A stretch of 64,000 nt of DNA from Caprella mutica (taxonomy: Eukaryota; Arthropoda; Malacostraca; Amphipoda; Caprellidae). The stretch is taken from contig CANNZV010001461.1 in assembly GCA_947561585.1 (NCBI GenBank), positions 62,001-126,000 on the forward strand, read 5' to 3'. Positions within the stretch are counted from its first letter, which is position 1. Every line of letters starts with the position of its first letter. Shown here in pieces: positions 10,481 through 20,109 of this stretch. A model generated the notes under the pieces. It worked only from the letters and a program-made list of their open reading frames with translations. It ran no database searches and was not told the origin of the DNA. The translations under genes were made by a program, and so were the position numbers.

Positions 10481-12546
10481 ATAATGGTAAAAATGAGGTG
10501 TCAACTGAATTGCTGAAGAATCTCAGCACATATTTTCCGAGTCATTTATTATCCCCAATAAATTAGTCTTATCCGTGATATATACTTTCACCCCTTTTAT
10601 AATGCTGACTTACCCTCAGTGTCTGTTGATATCTAATATATATTGACTGCAGATGATACTACATTTATTCAATGGTTGTTTAACCCAAAACTTCACCTGT
10701 GAATTAATCAAGCAGACTAACTTTAAATGTTACAGTTTTTATTATTGAATACCGTTACATTAATATTTACAATTTGTAAAAGTGGGAGACTTAAATCATA
10801 AGTTATACCTTTCTCAGAGTTGTGTCAATTTTATACTGATACCTAGGTATCTAGTGTGCTATTTTATCATCTACAACACATAATAGTAATTTGGGCATCA
10901 AGATATCAAAAAAGCTGATTAACTACAATTTCATAAGTTATTGTTGTTACAAAAAAAGTGATACGTATTATAACATTACATATAATTTTTACTCAGAGGA
11001 TGAGTAGCAGTGGCTTATTTGACCACTTTGACTTATTCTTCAATTGACCCTTTATAACTTTAATTAATTGGAACGTTAATAACAACCAATTTTATGATAT
11101 CCTTGAAATTTATAAATAGGAAAGCAAACAATAATTTTTTTTCGTATGAAAAAAGAATGAATTACAATTGTGTTTAACTATATGTAGAGCACACGTTTTC
11201 TAATACAAGAAAGGTGAAGGTGCACTTAAGCTTCGACTGAGATCGTCGAAGCTACTCTTCCCCTTCTGTTGTTTTTATTAAATATTACCAATTTAATAAA
11301 TGAAAGTTGTAGGTATCATAGTAACTATGATACCTACTACTTATAATTTAGCAGTCTTATCGCATATTCCTTTCGTAGTTTCTGCCAAAAGGACTTTTTG
11401 AACATTTTTAACTTCTATTTCATTTGTAAAAAATGAAAAATGTAATCTTATTTAAAATAAGAGAATCATCTATCTAATGTTATATTACAATATTAAATAA
11501 CAAGTATATTATGCTATTAAATAAGTCAGTGCAATATTTGTATTTCGTTTCCAATTTATTATATTTTTTTTTTCAATCATCAATCACATTTATAATATTT
11601 AATAAAACAACAGAAAGGGAAGAATAGCTTCGACGATCTTAGTTGAAGCATAAGTGTACCTTTACCAAAAGAAATCGTACACATGAGCTTTAACTGATCT
11701 CTTATTAAAATATTTACGAATTATTACCCAAAATACGTAACTCGAATGGAGACACAAATGTCTTCATAGGTCTTAGACTATGAAGGAATAAATATCATTA
11801 CTAAATATGGATGAGAGAAATGTTAAAAAAATATCAAAAAGAAGTATAACACAAAAGAAATGGTAAAACTTAGAGACATTAACAAATCGTTAGAATCATT
11901 TCGTTTCAAGTTACCATTACTGATATAAAATCAACTCATGATCTGGCATTACATTGCAGATGTAATTCATTTACCCTTATTTCACGCATATAATGCAAGA
12001 AAAACAGCCTAATTAAGAGGTGCATTATGTATTTATTGAATTTACCTAGCTATACGCATACGTGCAGCTGTTTATTATATTTGATAAGTTACGTGAACAT
12101 ATATACATCTCTCAATGAATTAATATGAGTTTGAATTGTAAATCTAATTCGAAATATTTTAGATAGATAGTGAAATGTATATCTGTTCTATCATTTTAAG
12201 TTGAAATAACAAATATATTTTACTTTAAATATGGTTTTGATAAACTTAGCTGTATCAAATTGTTCTATGATTGTCCTAATTTCAATAATCTTTTTCTCTC
12301 CATTGTACAAATATTTATTAGAGTCAATTTACTATTTATTTGTTTATAATTATGAGCTATTAAACACACTAATTGCAAGATTGGTTCACAGTATACAAAG
12401 GAAATAATATTTGAATGATGAAGATAAAAATTGTATTATTCATTATTAATATCTAAATAATAAATTCCTCTTGGTTAGGTAATATACTAACACATAATCC
12501 TTTGATTATTATTTTAATCACTAATTTATTTTCTACCCCAAAATAG
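10481..12546. other. Host intronic DNA around the fold-back MITE
   Basis: Apart from the MITE at 11,213-11,666 I see no exon, RNA gene or recognised repeat here. Confidence 0.45.
11213..11666. mobile_element. Fold-back MITE with ~75-bp arms, unit 1
   Basis: Left arm GGTGAAGGTGCACTTAAGC... pairs with the right end reversed (GGTAAAGGTACACTTATGC...) over about 75 bp including GATCGTCGAAGCTA. Between the arms lies a perfect 14-nt-arm palindrome (GTAGGTATCATAGT) near 11,310-11,340. No coding capacity. The target duplication is unclear; AAGAAA occurs at or near both sides. Unit 2 copy: 41,912-42,365. Confidence 0.8.
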
Positions 12547-12704
12547 TATCAAGTGCAAGGTAACTGGATTTAAAGCTTGTATTTCATCAGGAGAACATCT
12601 CTCCATTGTGGTAAGAGTTTTGAGAAGTAAAAGACTGTATATCAGCATTCCGTCTGTCTCTAACATCAGTTTTGAGGCCTTGAAGGAATTCAATGGATGG
12701 TTAG
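12547..12704 (+). CDS. Host gene exon g, unit 1
   Basis: Acceptor CAAAATAG and a perfect donor G|GTAAGT bound 52 open codons (IKCKVTGFKACISSGEHLSI through EALKEFNGWL). The phase at the end (1) matches exon h. Whether it belongs to the same gene as exons a-f is not certain, because exon f may end in a stop. Unit 2 copy: 43,249-43,406. Confidence 0.55.
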
Positions 12705-12809
12705 GTAAGTAAAACAGCTGATTACTAAAAAAGTTCATTCTTCATCATTCTTTCACATGAATTCATATCAAAGATTGTAATCTTTCTTATAAATTAATAT
12801 TATATTTAA

Positions 12810-13106
12810 CCCTTTAGCGGGCAAGTATCACTCGAGTGATACACCATTATTTTTAGTTCATTATTTTTCTCATATGTTTTTCTACCTTTATATTGTATTA
12901 ATAAACCACAGACAATAACAGACATTGTTGTCTTTCAAATAATCAATGAAAATACAATAAAAATATCAGTTTCAAAAAAAAAAACATTTTTTTTTAATTT
13001 TTAAAGAAATTCACAGGAATAAAAATATCTTGAAAAGTGTTAAACTATGACATATCAAAAATTTAGAACAATCTGACGAGTTTATTGGTCAGTGCCCGCT
13101 AAAGGG
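12810..13106. mobile_element. piggyBac-like MITE, present only in unit 1
   Basis: 297 bp with termini CCCTTTAGCGGGCA and TGCCCGCTAAAGGG, flanked on both sides by TTAA (12,806-12,809 and 13,107-13,110). Unit 2 has a single TTAA at 43,508-43,511 in identical flanks, a clean empty site. Just inside the left end is the 18-bp palindrome GTATCACTCGAGTGATAC. TTAA duplication is diagnostic of the piggyBac superfamily; no transposase is encoded. Confidence 0.93.
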
Positions 13107-13478
13107 TTAATCATATATAGTAATAATATTAAATTGAATCATCCCTAGTAGTATATGTTGAATATTAAAATCCTCTCTACAACTTAATATGAAGTATTAT
13201 AATTTTCCATATTAATTCTTCTATAATAATACAATCCATCCTATAAATATTGTCAATATATATTCAATATTGCAATATCTGCTCTTTATATATATGTATT
13301 TAAACCTAATAATCTAGCAAAAAATTCAGGCCGAACTTGATCTTATGGAAAAATATCATTGAACTTTAATTCTAAACCGAAACAAACTTTTTTCCTGTCT
13401 TTTTATTTGTTTATATATTTATACGCAATTTGCTATGATAAGATATTCATATTATGGGCTTATATTTAATTATTTTAG

Positions 13479-13528
13479 ATGTCTGTATAGAAGTTCCCTC
13501 CAGAGGGAGAAGAGAGAGTCAGTGCTAG
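13479..13528 (+). CDS. Host gene exon h, unit 1, terminal
   Basis: Acceptor TTATTTTAG, joined in phase to exon g, codes for a short basic tail (VCIEVPSRGRRESQC) and ends at TAG 13,526-13,528. Conserved in unit 2 (43,876-43,925). Product unknown. Confidence 0.5.
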
Positions 13529-15032
13529 GAAAGTGCCATAAAGTACACAATCCCCATCTATAAGTGATACCTAAGATACATTTTCTTCTATCAAGAACTT
13601 CATTTTTAAATCGCAAATTAGAAGAATAGAATATAAGTCAAATTCCGTTTAGATACACTACTTTAAAGTGAAATAATTGATTTTTATGTTTGTTAATCAT
13701 ATATTGTCCTATATCGTATGAGGCGCTACATACGTTGTTGAAAATGACCCCTTCCAGCCTGAACACCGAACGACACACGATTCAGATCATCCTTGCAAAA
13801 TTTCTCGAGAGTCTCCTGGCTATATTTTTAACTGAAGCTTTGTATACGTTGTATAAGAGTCTCAATGGAATCTGGTCATTCACAAACTAACATAAACTCG
13901 AGTTTAGGCGGCAGATGCAGTGTAATGTAGTGGGCCACCGTCTGCCATCTTCCAAAGTAAAGAAGGCGTTTCAGATTGGCGTAGTCAGGGTCAAATAAAG
14001 TCCTGTAGCAATCTGAGGTATGAAACACCATTAACCGGTGACAAGAACCATCATTGACAAAGAAAGCGTGAATGGTTGGGACCACTCGATTAATTAAGGC
14101 AACAAAGGGTCATTACCTTAACATAATAACTATCATTTGTTAAGCTCGCAGATATTTCGAGGATTTTCAATTATTTATGTGATTTTTGATGAGGAAACAG
14201 AACTTCACGTCAATCCAAACGATTTTATTGACAATATTAGATGGTTGCTGCAGAAACTGACTTAACTGCTTTCTCTGTGCTTTGTGGACATCATTTAATG
14301 TTTGAGCTGAAGTGTAGTGATAAAAACAGTAACAAGGTTCGTGTCCAAAGATCCTCCAACTTGGTTTCGATGGGTGAATTCTCCAGAATTTGTTTTTCTG
14401 AAATAGAAACTTGAGGTTTGTCCAAATAAACCCTTCACCTCCAGGATAACTATTACTGTTTTTTTTTCTTGTGGATGGTAAAAGTTTCATTGAAATATCA
14501 AGATCTCTTGTGAACTTTTTCGGGTGGTAAAATCAACGAAGTGTAGCATGAATTCTCGGCGTGCTGTTGGAGGAGAATGTGTTATTGCAAACTGCAAGAC
14601 GATCCTTCTCTTCCCAAGATCAGAAAATATTTTTCAGGTTGAAGATGGTTGAACAAAATAGAATATTATACGTGATATACCTTGCAGAATTTCAAGTTCC
14701 CCTAACTATTAAATTTTTTTGTGTTATGTATTTCAATTTCAAATAGATCACAATTCTTTTGTGTTTACCAATGGATATGTAAATTTCAAATGAAGGTTTT
14801 TATGAAAAAATAGCAAAAGGTCTATAATTCATGCTTATTCAATAATTTTAGTGAGAGCAGTTCGCACGAACAAGCATCTAGAACTTTAGATCAGTGAATA
14901 TTATTTCGATGGGATGGGTAATACGGTTAATATTAATATATTTCTTATTATTTAATACTAATGCAATGCTCATTATTATTGTGTTCATTTTCAATAATAT
15001 TTAAAACTTTGATCAAATCTTACAAATTTGTT
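13529..15032. other. Host DNA left of the Polinton
   Basis: Contains two minus-strand open frames (13,876-14,085 and 14,167-14,490) whose order and relatives are kept in unit 2 but which match nothing I recognise. They may be remnants of an old transposable element. Confidence 0.35.
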
Positions 15033-15038
15033 AATGAA
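15033..15038. repeat. Left Polinton target-site duplication AATGAA
   Basis: AATGAA abuts the element's first base (15,039) and is repeated at 28,104-28,109. The orthologous position in unit 2 (45,473-45,478) has a single AATGAA. Six bp is the size known for Polintons/Mavericks. Confidence 0.97.
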
Positions 15039-15328
15039 AGTAGTGGCATTATGGTACATCTAGCCCCTGCCCCTGGCCGAGGGGGGGCACGCGAGGGGGG
15101 CAAAATCGGGTGCGTAATTTAATTAGGTTACAATTTTGTTATCAGATAAGAAATTAGGTTGGATATTTGAAATAAATATTATTTTTGGTAGTATGGTAGA
15201 TCTAGCCCATACCCCCCGGGGCGAGGGGGGCACGCGAGGGGGGCAAAGGCGGGTGCGTAATTTAATTAGGCTACAATTTTGTTATCAGATAAGAAATTAG
15301 GTTGGATATTTGAAATAAATATTATTTT
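15039..15328 (+). repeat. Left terminal inverted repeat of Polinton
   Basis: About 290 bp made of two ~140-bp tandem modules, each an AT-rich part (GCGTAATTTAATTAGG...) and a G-rich part (GCACGCGAGGGGGGC). The first ~155 bp match the right end almost exactly; the second module has diverged (CATACCCCCCGGGGCG). A third, more degenerate module (15,329-15,530) carries the hairpin GGAGGGGGCACAGCCCCCTCC. Confidence 0.9.
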
Positions 15329-15528
15329 ATTGAAATTATGTTAGGAGGGGGCACAGCCCCCTCCTCCACAAAGACACGCGGGGGGCACCGGGCGGTTGCG
15401 TAATTTAATTGGGTAACAGTTTTTTATTAGATAAGAAATTAGAATGGGTATTTAAAATAAATATTATTTTTATTGAAATAAGTTGAAAGTATGTTAGGAG
15501 GGGGGCACAGCCCCCCTTCTTCCCAAAC

Positions 15529-15996
15529 AGTGTAACTAGGTTGCTGATTGTAACAGATAATCATTTGGGTCAGGTAAGTGCCTTTTCCAGTAGGGGCTCA
15601 TTGAAATAACTCGAAGCTGTTTTTTTAAGTAGGTTCTCTTTTTTTTTATCATATAGATTTCATTTGAGGTAGTTTCTACTAGGTTAATATTTATATCTGA
15701 ATAAAAAAATGTTTCTTTATAGAAGGAATAATATCTTATGAACTACAATTGTAAATCCATGAGGAATGAGAGAAAGATGGGATTTAATACTCAAGATATA
15801 TTTAAAATAATAATAATGATACATTTCTGAATACAATAATGATGAATATATATTAAATTAAAATAACTATTTTCATATTTAATAAACTATACATTAACTG
15901 TTTTACATTCAAGTTATTAATTTTTATTTTCAAAGAAAAATAATATACATTTAAAATACATTAACAAATGTGACATGATTTTAATAGCACACAAAA
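15529..15996. other. Polinton non-coding left arm
   Basis: Between the left repeats and the spliced gene. It holds a minus-strand AATAAA at 15,923-15,928, a candidate poly(A) signal for the spliced gene. No gene seen. Confidence 0.45.
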
Positions 15997-17170
15997 TTAT
16001 TTTTTTTTGGGTTTCTTGCTAAGCCATTCAATTAACTCTTCTATTTCGCATTCAAGAGCTCTTTTAACCCCTTGAGCACGCAGCACACTTTCCATCAAGG
16101 AGGACTTGCTTCTCTCTAATGCGATATCAACATCATCTTCTTCTTTTGGCACTACTCTAGTCTCGATAGTGTTCCTACCAATCTCCACCTCCTCATTTTC
16201 ACTTTCCAAATCTAAAATTGGAATTGATTTTTTTCGTCTTGAGGGTTCACAAACACCTTTTTTACGTTTTATTGCAGGGGGGACATCACATTTTTTAATT
16301 CTCTTGTTAAGAGGGGTATTTCGATTCTTCTCATTTAACCTTTTAGGTTTTGCATTTAGGTTGGATATAGGGGTATCTATAATATCAGTTGTCGTTGTAA
16401 TACTTTGTGTTCTACCATCTTGTGTTGCATGATGGTCACGAGGAAGTCTAATAATTGATACAGATGTACCTGGTGAAGAGGTGTGTAATGGCATAACACT
16501 ATTAATGACAGGTATAGGAGTGCTAACACGGTTTGAAGTTTTTATGCTAACGCCCCGTTCATAGACTCCGCTGGATGTAGAGGGTAACTCGGTGATGTTT
16601 CTAGTCATTGTTGACAAGGGTGGTGAACTTAACATGCTTTGAGAATCTGAAAAGAAACACATACCAAATTGAACACATAACAACAACAAACAACTTTTAA
16701 ATAAAATCTATTACATTTTTTCAATTTGAAGTAACTTAAATATTCAATTATCAAATCATTTGAAAATCAAATCAATGTTCCGTACATACCTGGATTTCTT
16801 TGGGTTAAAATTCCATAATCAGTTGGCACAGATCCTCTCTCCAATTCTTCTCTTAATGTAAACGGATGTAAGAGAGAAGCTCTATGCGCTTCATCAGGAG
16901 TCATACACATGAAGTGTTTTTGCGATTCTGAAATATATAGATATTAATACAAAATCTTTACATATATTATTGAATGATAAATTAAGAATAAAAAATATAT
17001 GAAAAAAATATAATTGAGTTAATATGAAATTATTTAATTCAACTACATAATCACAACTTACCAGAATGCACCCAGCTATTAGTATCTTTAAGATCATCAG
17101 CAGTAAATTCAGGCATTCCATCCACATATTCCGAAAGATCCGTAAAGTTTTCCTTTTCTTGTCCGGACAT
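15997..17170 (-). CDS. Three-exon spliced Polinton gene, unknown function
   Basis: Exons on the minus strand: 17,062-17,170, 16,790-16,927 and 15,997-16,646. Donors are GTAAGT and GTATGT; acceptors are TATTTCAG and CTTTTCAG. Both introns are phase 1 and the frame stays open throughout, giving 298 residues. Exon 1 (MSGQEKENFTDLSEYVDG...) is acidic, exon 2 (CMTPDEAHRASLLHPF...) is mixed, and exon 3 is Ser/Thr-rich then highly basic (KRIKKC, IKRKKG), with acidic runs and a terminal KKPKKK that resembles a nuclear localisation signal. A TATA box lies 92 bp upstream of the ATG. I recognise no domain. It could be a nuclear regulator or DNA-binding accessory protein (inference). If unspliced, only exon 3 would give a sizeable frame. 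Confidence 0.72.
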
Positions 17171-17261
17171 GATTGATGTTTTCTTTCTTGGGTAAGCACT
17201 GGGGTGGTGAGGATTACGAGATACAACACAATACTGTTAATAGGACATAGACACGTAGCTA

Positions 17262-17269
17262 TATTTATA
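17262..17269 (-). promoter_or_regulatory. TATA box of the spliced Polinton gene
   Basis: TATAAATA on the minus strand, 92-99 bp upstream of the ATG at 17,170. An initiator-like ACAGT falls about 30 bp downstream of it. It lies between two divergently spaced gene ends, so it is a plausible core promoter. Confidence 0.5.
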
Positions 17270-17514
17270 CCACAGCTCTGTTGTCGTAAGGGGTGGTACA
17301 GTATGCCTACTTAGTATTAACTCTTTAGAGAATGAGCAATCTGATAAAGAAATATATGTAGGTCACCAAGTTTTTCGATTTCTACCTCTGGCAGATATTC
17401 AAAATAATTTGATAATATAACTGTACGAAACTATCTATAGAAAAAGATCTACATGAAAAGATAAATCACCGAGTTAAATTTTGTGATATTTTGCATTTGA
17501 GATCTTTATTCATC

Positions 17515-18048
17515 TTAAAATATTTCCCATTTATTTTTAGAAGATGTAATTGAAACACCACCACCTTTCGTTAATTTTTTATTGAGAATATACTTCTCTT
17601 CTATAGGAACAATGTTAAGTAATTCTTCAACTCCATTATGTATTTTTGCACGAGACACCATTAAGGAATGCAAAAGGTTCTCGATGCGCAACGACTTTAT
17701 GAATTTTTCGTGTTTCACAAACCCGTATTTTGATATTGTGATATGATCCAACAGATACATTAAAAGTGATTTTGCTTCATCCCTATATTTTTCAGGTAAA
17801 GTATTAGTTATCGATGTTATATCCATATCTGTCATAGCTTCATCAATTTGTACAGGTTCCTGTGATTTTTCCTCAAAATTATTTTTTTGTGACAATAATT
17901 TTATCTTGACTTCATCTGGTAAGTGACTGTCTTTAATTATATGTTTTTGGTTAGCTAATTCTTCGTTTTCTTCTTCAGCTATTTTTGATTCACATGATTT
18001 CTTCAAGTTTTCATAATCTTCAACCTTAACTAGATAAAAGAATTTCAT
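17515..18048 (-). CDS. Conserved Polinton-associated protein, 177 aa
   Basis: Codes from ATG at 18,048. The N-terminal half is charged and coiled-coil-like (NLKKSCESKIAEEENEE), with a conserved-looking LPDEVKIKLLSQ segment. The second half has LPEKYRDEAKSLLMYL, then a compact domain ending near NKKLTKGGG. From memory this layout (short start, LP.DEK segment, LPK..K.KA.LLL segment, C-terminal domain) matches a small uncharacterised protein that recurs in insect Polintons and is usually encoded next to the partner found just upstream here. It overlaps that partner by 23 nt. Function unknown. Confidence 0.6.
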   Translation of the reverse strand: MKFFYLVKVEDYENLKKSCESKIAEEENEELANQKHIIKDSHLPDEVKIKLLSQKNNFEEKSQEPVQIDEAMTDMDITSITNTLPEKYRDEAKSLLMYLLDHITISKYGFVKHEKFIKSLRIENLLHSLMVSRAKIHNGVEELLNIVPIEEKYILNKKLTKGGGVSITSSKNKWEIF

Positions 18049-18358
18049 TTTGTATAATTGGTAATAGTATATTCAATATGTGTAATCCTTTCAAACCTAA
18101 CCAAAGTTTCCTTTTAACGTCGAATTTAACCGTTCTAGATGCTAATTTAAATAATATTTTCTTCACTCTAACCAGAATTAATTTAGCTCTCTTTGATAAT
18201 TTTAAATTTCCTTTAACGATATTCAAACATATTTCACTCAGAAGTTTTAACTCTTTTATTTTAATTAATTTTAAATAATTGAAACGTTCTTTATTGTTCT
18301 TTCTCATCAACTTATCAACTAATACACTAACTCTTTCTATACCAATTGATTCACCCAT
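18026..18358 (-). CDS. Small basic Polinton protein, 110 aa
   Basis: ATG at 18,358. Residues ~38-100 contain LLSEICLNIVKGNLKLSKRA followed by a basic helix and LWLGLKGLHILNILLP. That resembles, from memory, the small conserved Polinton/adintovirus-type protein with an ICE..NVL.GN..L core and a hydrophobic C-terminus. It overlaps the 177-aa gene by 23 nt in another frame, suggesting co-transcription. Its role (virion component or membrane-active factor) is not established. Confidence 0.6.
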   Translation of the reverse strand: MGESIGIERVSVLVDKLMRKNNKERFNYLKLIKIKELKLLSEICLNIVKGNLKLSKRAKLILVRVKKILFKLASRTVKFDVKRKLWLGLKGLHILNILLPIIQNEILLSS

Positions 18359-18437
18359 TCAATATTTGAATCTGGATAATCCAAATACTTAACGAGAAAT
18401 ACCCTCTTTTTCCCCTTTTTTCTTGATTTCAGAATTT

Positions 18438-19397
18438 TTACTCTATATTTCCAGAATTTTCCACAGCTATCAACTCCTGATTATAGAAACTTCCTTTTAT
18501 TTCCTTGTTTTCCAAATCAACTAGGGAATATGTAAAAGGATGTGTTTTATTTATTTTAGCAACTTTAAAAATTTCCCTTGAATTTTTTATATGGGACTCT
18601 TTATCAAATTTTTTTTTCTCTAAAGAAACGCGTACATGTTCACCAACTCTGAACAATGATGTTAATGGATTAGATTTTAGAATGCGTTCTTTTTTATACA
18701 TTTGTTTGAATGAATCAACAATTTTTTCCCAGTTAGTAATTAAATGAATATCTACAGGTGTCTTATAATGTAAACCTCTATGTTTTGTGAGATTGTATGT
18801 TCGAACGATAATTGGTAATATATCAATATACCTTTCAGTGTTAAACTCTGTTATATATCGACTAATCTTCATTTTTAACGTCCTTATTACACGCTCACTA
18901 TGTGATGCCTTGATCTCTCGATTGAAAATATGATATCCGCATACCTTTATTTTATTTAATAATTCAATTACTAACTTAGATTTGAATTCTACCCCTTCAT
19001 CTGTAAGCATGTTTGAATATTTATAAATCGAATTTGAAAAAAAATGTTCGATTTTCGGTAAGACATCACCACTTTTCAATGATTTAACCATATACACAGT
19101 TAAATAACGACTGAAAATATCAATGAAAACTAACAAATATTTAAATCCATCATTGTCTTTTTGATAGTGTGTCATGTAAGCTGCGTCGACAGCAACAGTA
19201 ATTCCTGGTCCTTTAACCACGAACATTCTTCTTTTGAACTTTTTTTTGGATACTTTATGTAGTGTGTAAGAGTCTTTAGAGCTTAAATATTTAGCAGGGT
19301 TAACTACACCAGCCTGTTTCAATTTAGAAATTGACGCTAAGCCTGCAGAATTTGATAAATCTCTATAAATACTGTCAGGGCTTATATTTGAATACAT
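18438..19397 (-). CDS. INT: Polinton integrase (retroviral-type, DDE)
   Basis: 319 aa. A DDE integrase core is visible: D71 in ITVAVDAAYM, D133 in MLTDEGVEF and E168 in SHSERVIRTLK, with 34 residues between the last two. YLLVFIDIFSRYL is the usual second strand. The C-terminus (GEHVRVSLEKK.F..., then GSFYNQEL) matches the SH3/chromo-like tail of Polinton integrases. I see no clear HHCC zinc finger before the core. It acts on the element's termini to insert DNA with the 6-bp duplication seen here. Its ATG lies inside the 3' end of the ATPase gene (16-nt overlap). All key residues are present. Confidence 0.93.
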   Translation of the reverse strand: MYSNISPDSIYRDLSNSAGLASISKLKQAGVVNPAKYLSSKDSYTLHKVSKKKFKRRMFVVKGPGITVAVDAAYMTHYQKDNDGFKYLLVFIDIFSRYLTVYMVKSLKSGDVLPKIEHFFSNSIYKYSNMLTDEGVEFKSKLVIELLNKIKVCGYHIFNREIKASHSERVIRTLKMKISRYITEFNTERYIDILPIIVRTYNLTKHRGLHYKTPVDIHLITNWEKIVDSFKQMYKKERILKSNPLTSLFRVGEHVRVSLEKKKFDKESHIKNSREIFKVAKINKTHPFTYSLVDLENKEIKGSFYNQELIAVENSGNIE

Positions 19398-20095
19398 TGT
19401 TCTAGATTTTCACCAAAAAGATCAGTTCGAATTAGTAATTTAGAATCACAATCCTTGGTGAAATCTATTAATAAATAGCGATATTTATCCTTCAAAACAA
19501 TTAATTTATATAGCTTTAAAAACGCTTCTCTTTTTTCTTGTGCTAAAAAGGAAGCTGAAAAATATGTTATTTGTCTAATATCTCTCATTCGCAAAAGAAT
19601 TATGTGTGTACAATTCAGCGAGATTATTCTAAATTCTTTACTAGGGAGAAAAATGTTTTGTGTTAAAAGTATAGCTGATACATTTTGATGTCTACCCCTA
19701 ATATAAACCTGCGCTGCAAGCTTTAATTTCTTTGAATCGTATATTATGTCATCATAAATAACAAGAATTGGTGATTTTCCATCATGATCTAAAAAAACAT
19801 TGAAATCATCATCTCGAACAATATCCACGAGCTCCAAATCTGAGCCAATGATAATTATCTTTTTAAATTTATGTTTGTAACGCTGAATTAGTTTTGAAGT
19901 AAAGTAGCTTTTACCACTTCCTGAGAATCCTGCAATAAGAATTCTTGCACAGGTATTAAATAAATCAACGTCACTGCCCAGTATCTTCTCCATTACTGGA
20001 GTATTCATATTCATCTCAACTATTTTATAGGGTAATGATACAATAATAAAATAGATTCCAAAATATTTATTTATTATAAACTTAATATTATACAT
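19382..20095 (-). CDS. ATPase: Packaging ATPase (FtsK/HerA, A32-like)
   Basis: 237 aa from the first ATG, but the start at residue 28 (MNMNTPVM...) is more likely, since the preceding stretch is hydrophobic and AT-rich. Walker A GFSGSGKS lies at 56-63, Walker B ILVIYDD at 110-116, an arginine-rich RGRHQN at 133-138 and the sensor-like LLTQN at 143-147. This order is that of the genome-packaging ATPases of Polintons, virophages and poxvirus A32. It would drive double-stranded DNA into the capsid formed by the neighbouring genes. No damage seen. Confidence 0.93.
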   Translation of the reverse strand: MYNIKFIINKYFGIYFIIVSLPYKIVEMNMNTPVMEKILGSDVDLFNTCARILIAGFSGSGKSYFTSKLIQRYKHKFKKIIIIGSDLELVDIVRDDDFNVFLDHDGKSPILVIYDDIIYDSKKLKLAAQVYIRGRHQNVSAILLTQNIFLPSKEFRIISLNCTHIILLRMRDIRQITYFSASFLAQEKREAFLKLYKLIVLKDKYRYLLIDFTKDCDSKLLIRTDLFGENLEQCIQI

Positions 20096-20109
20096 GTATA
20101 TATTATCAA

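Noticed and set aside
13876..14490. Two minus-strand open frames, possible transposase remnants
   Set aside because: The residues do not show a catalytic motif I can defend; left as unclassified sequence.
16106..16432. Plus-strand 108-codon frame
   Set aside because: Antisense shadow of exon 3 of the spliced Polinton gene.
16894..17229. Minus-strand 111-codon frame
   Set aside because: It reads through exon 1 and intron 1 of the spliced gene in a different frame.
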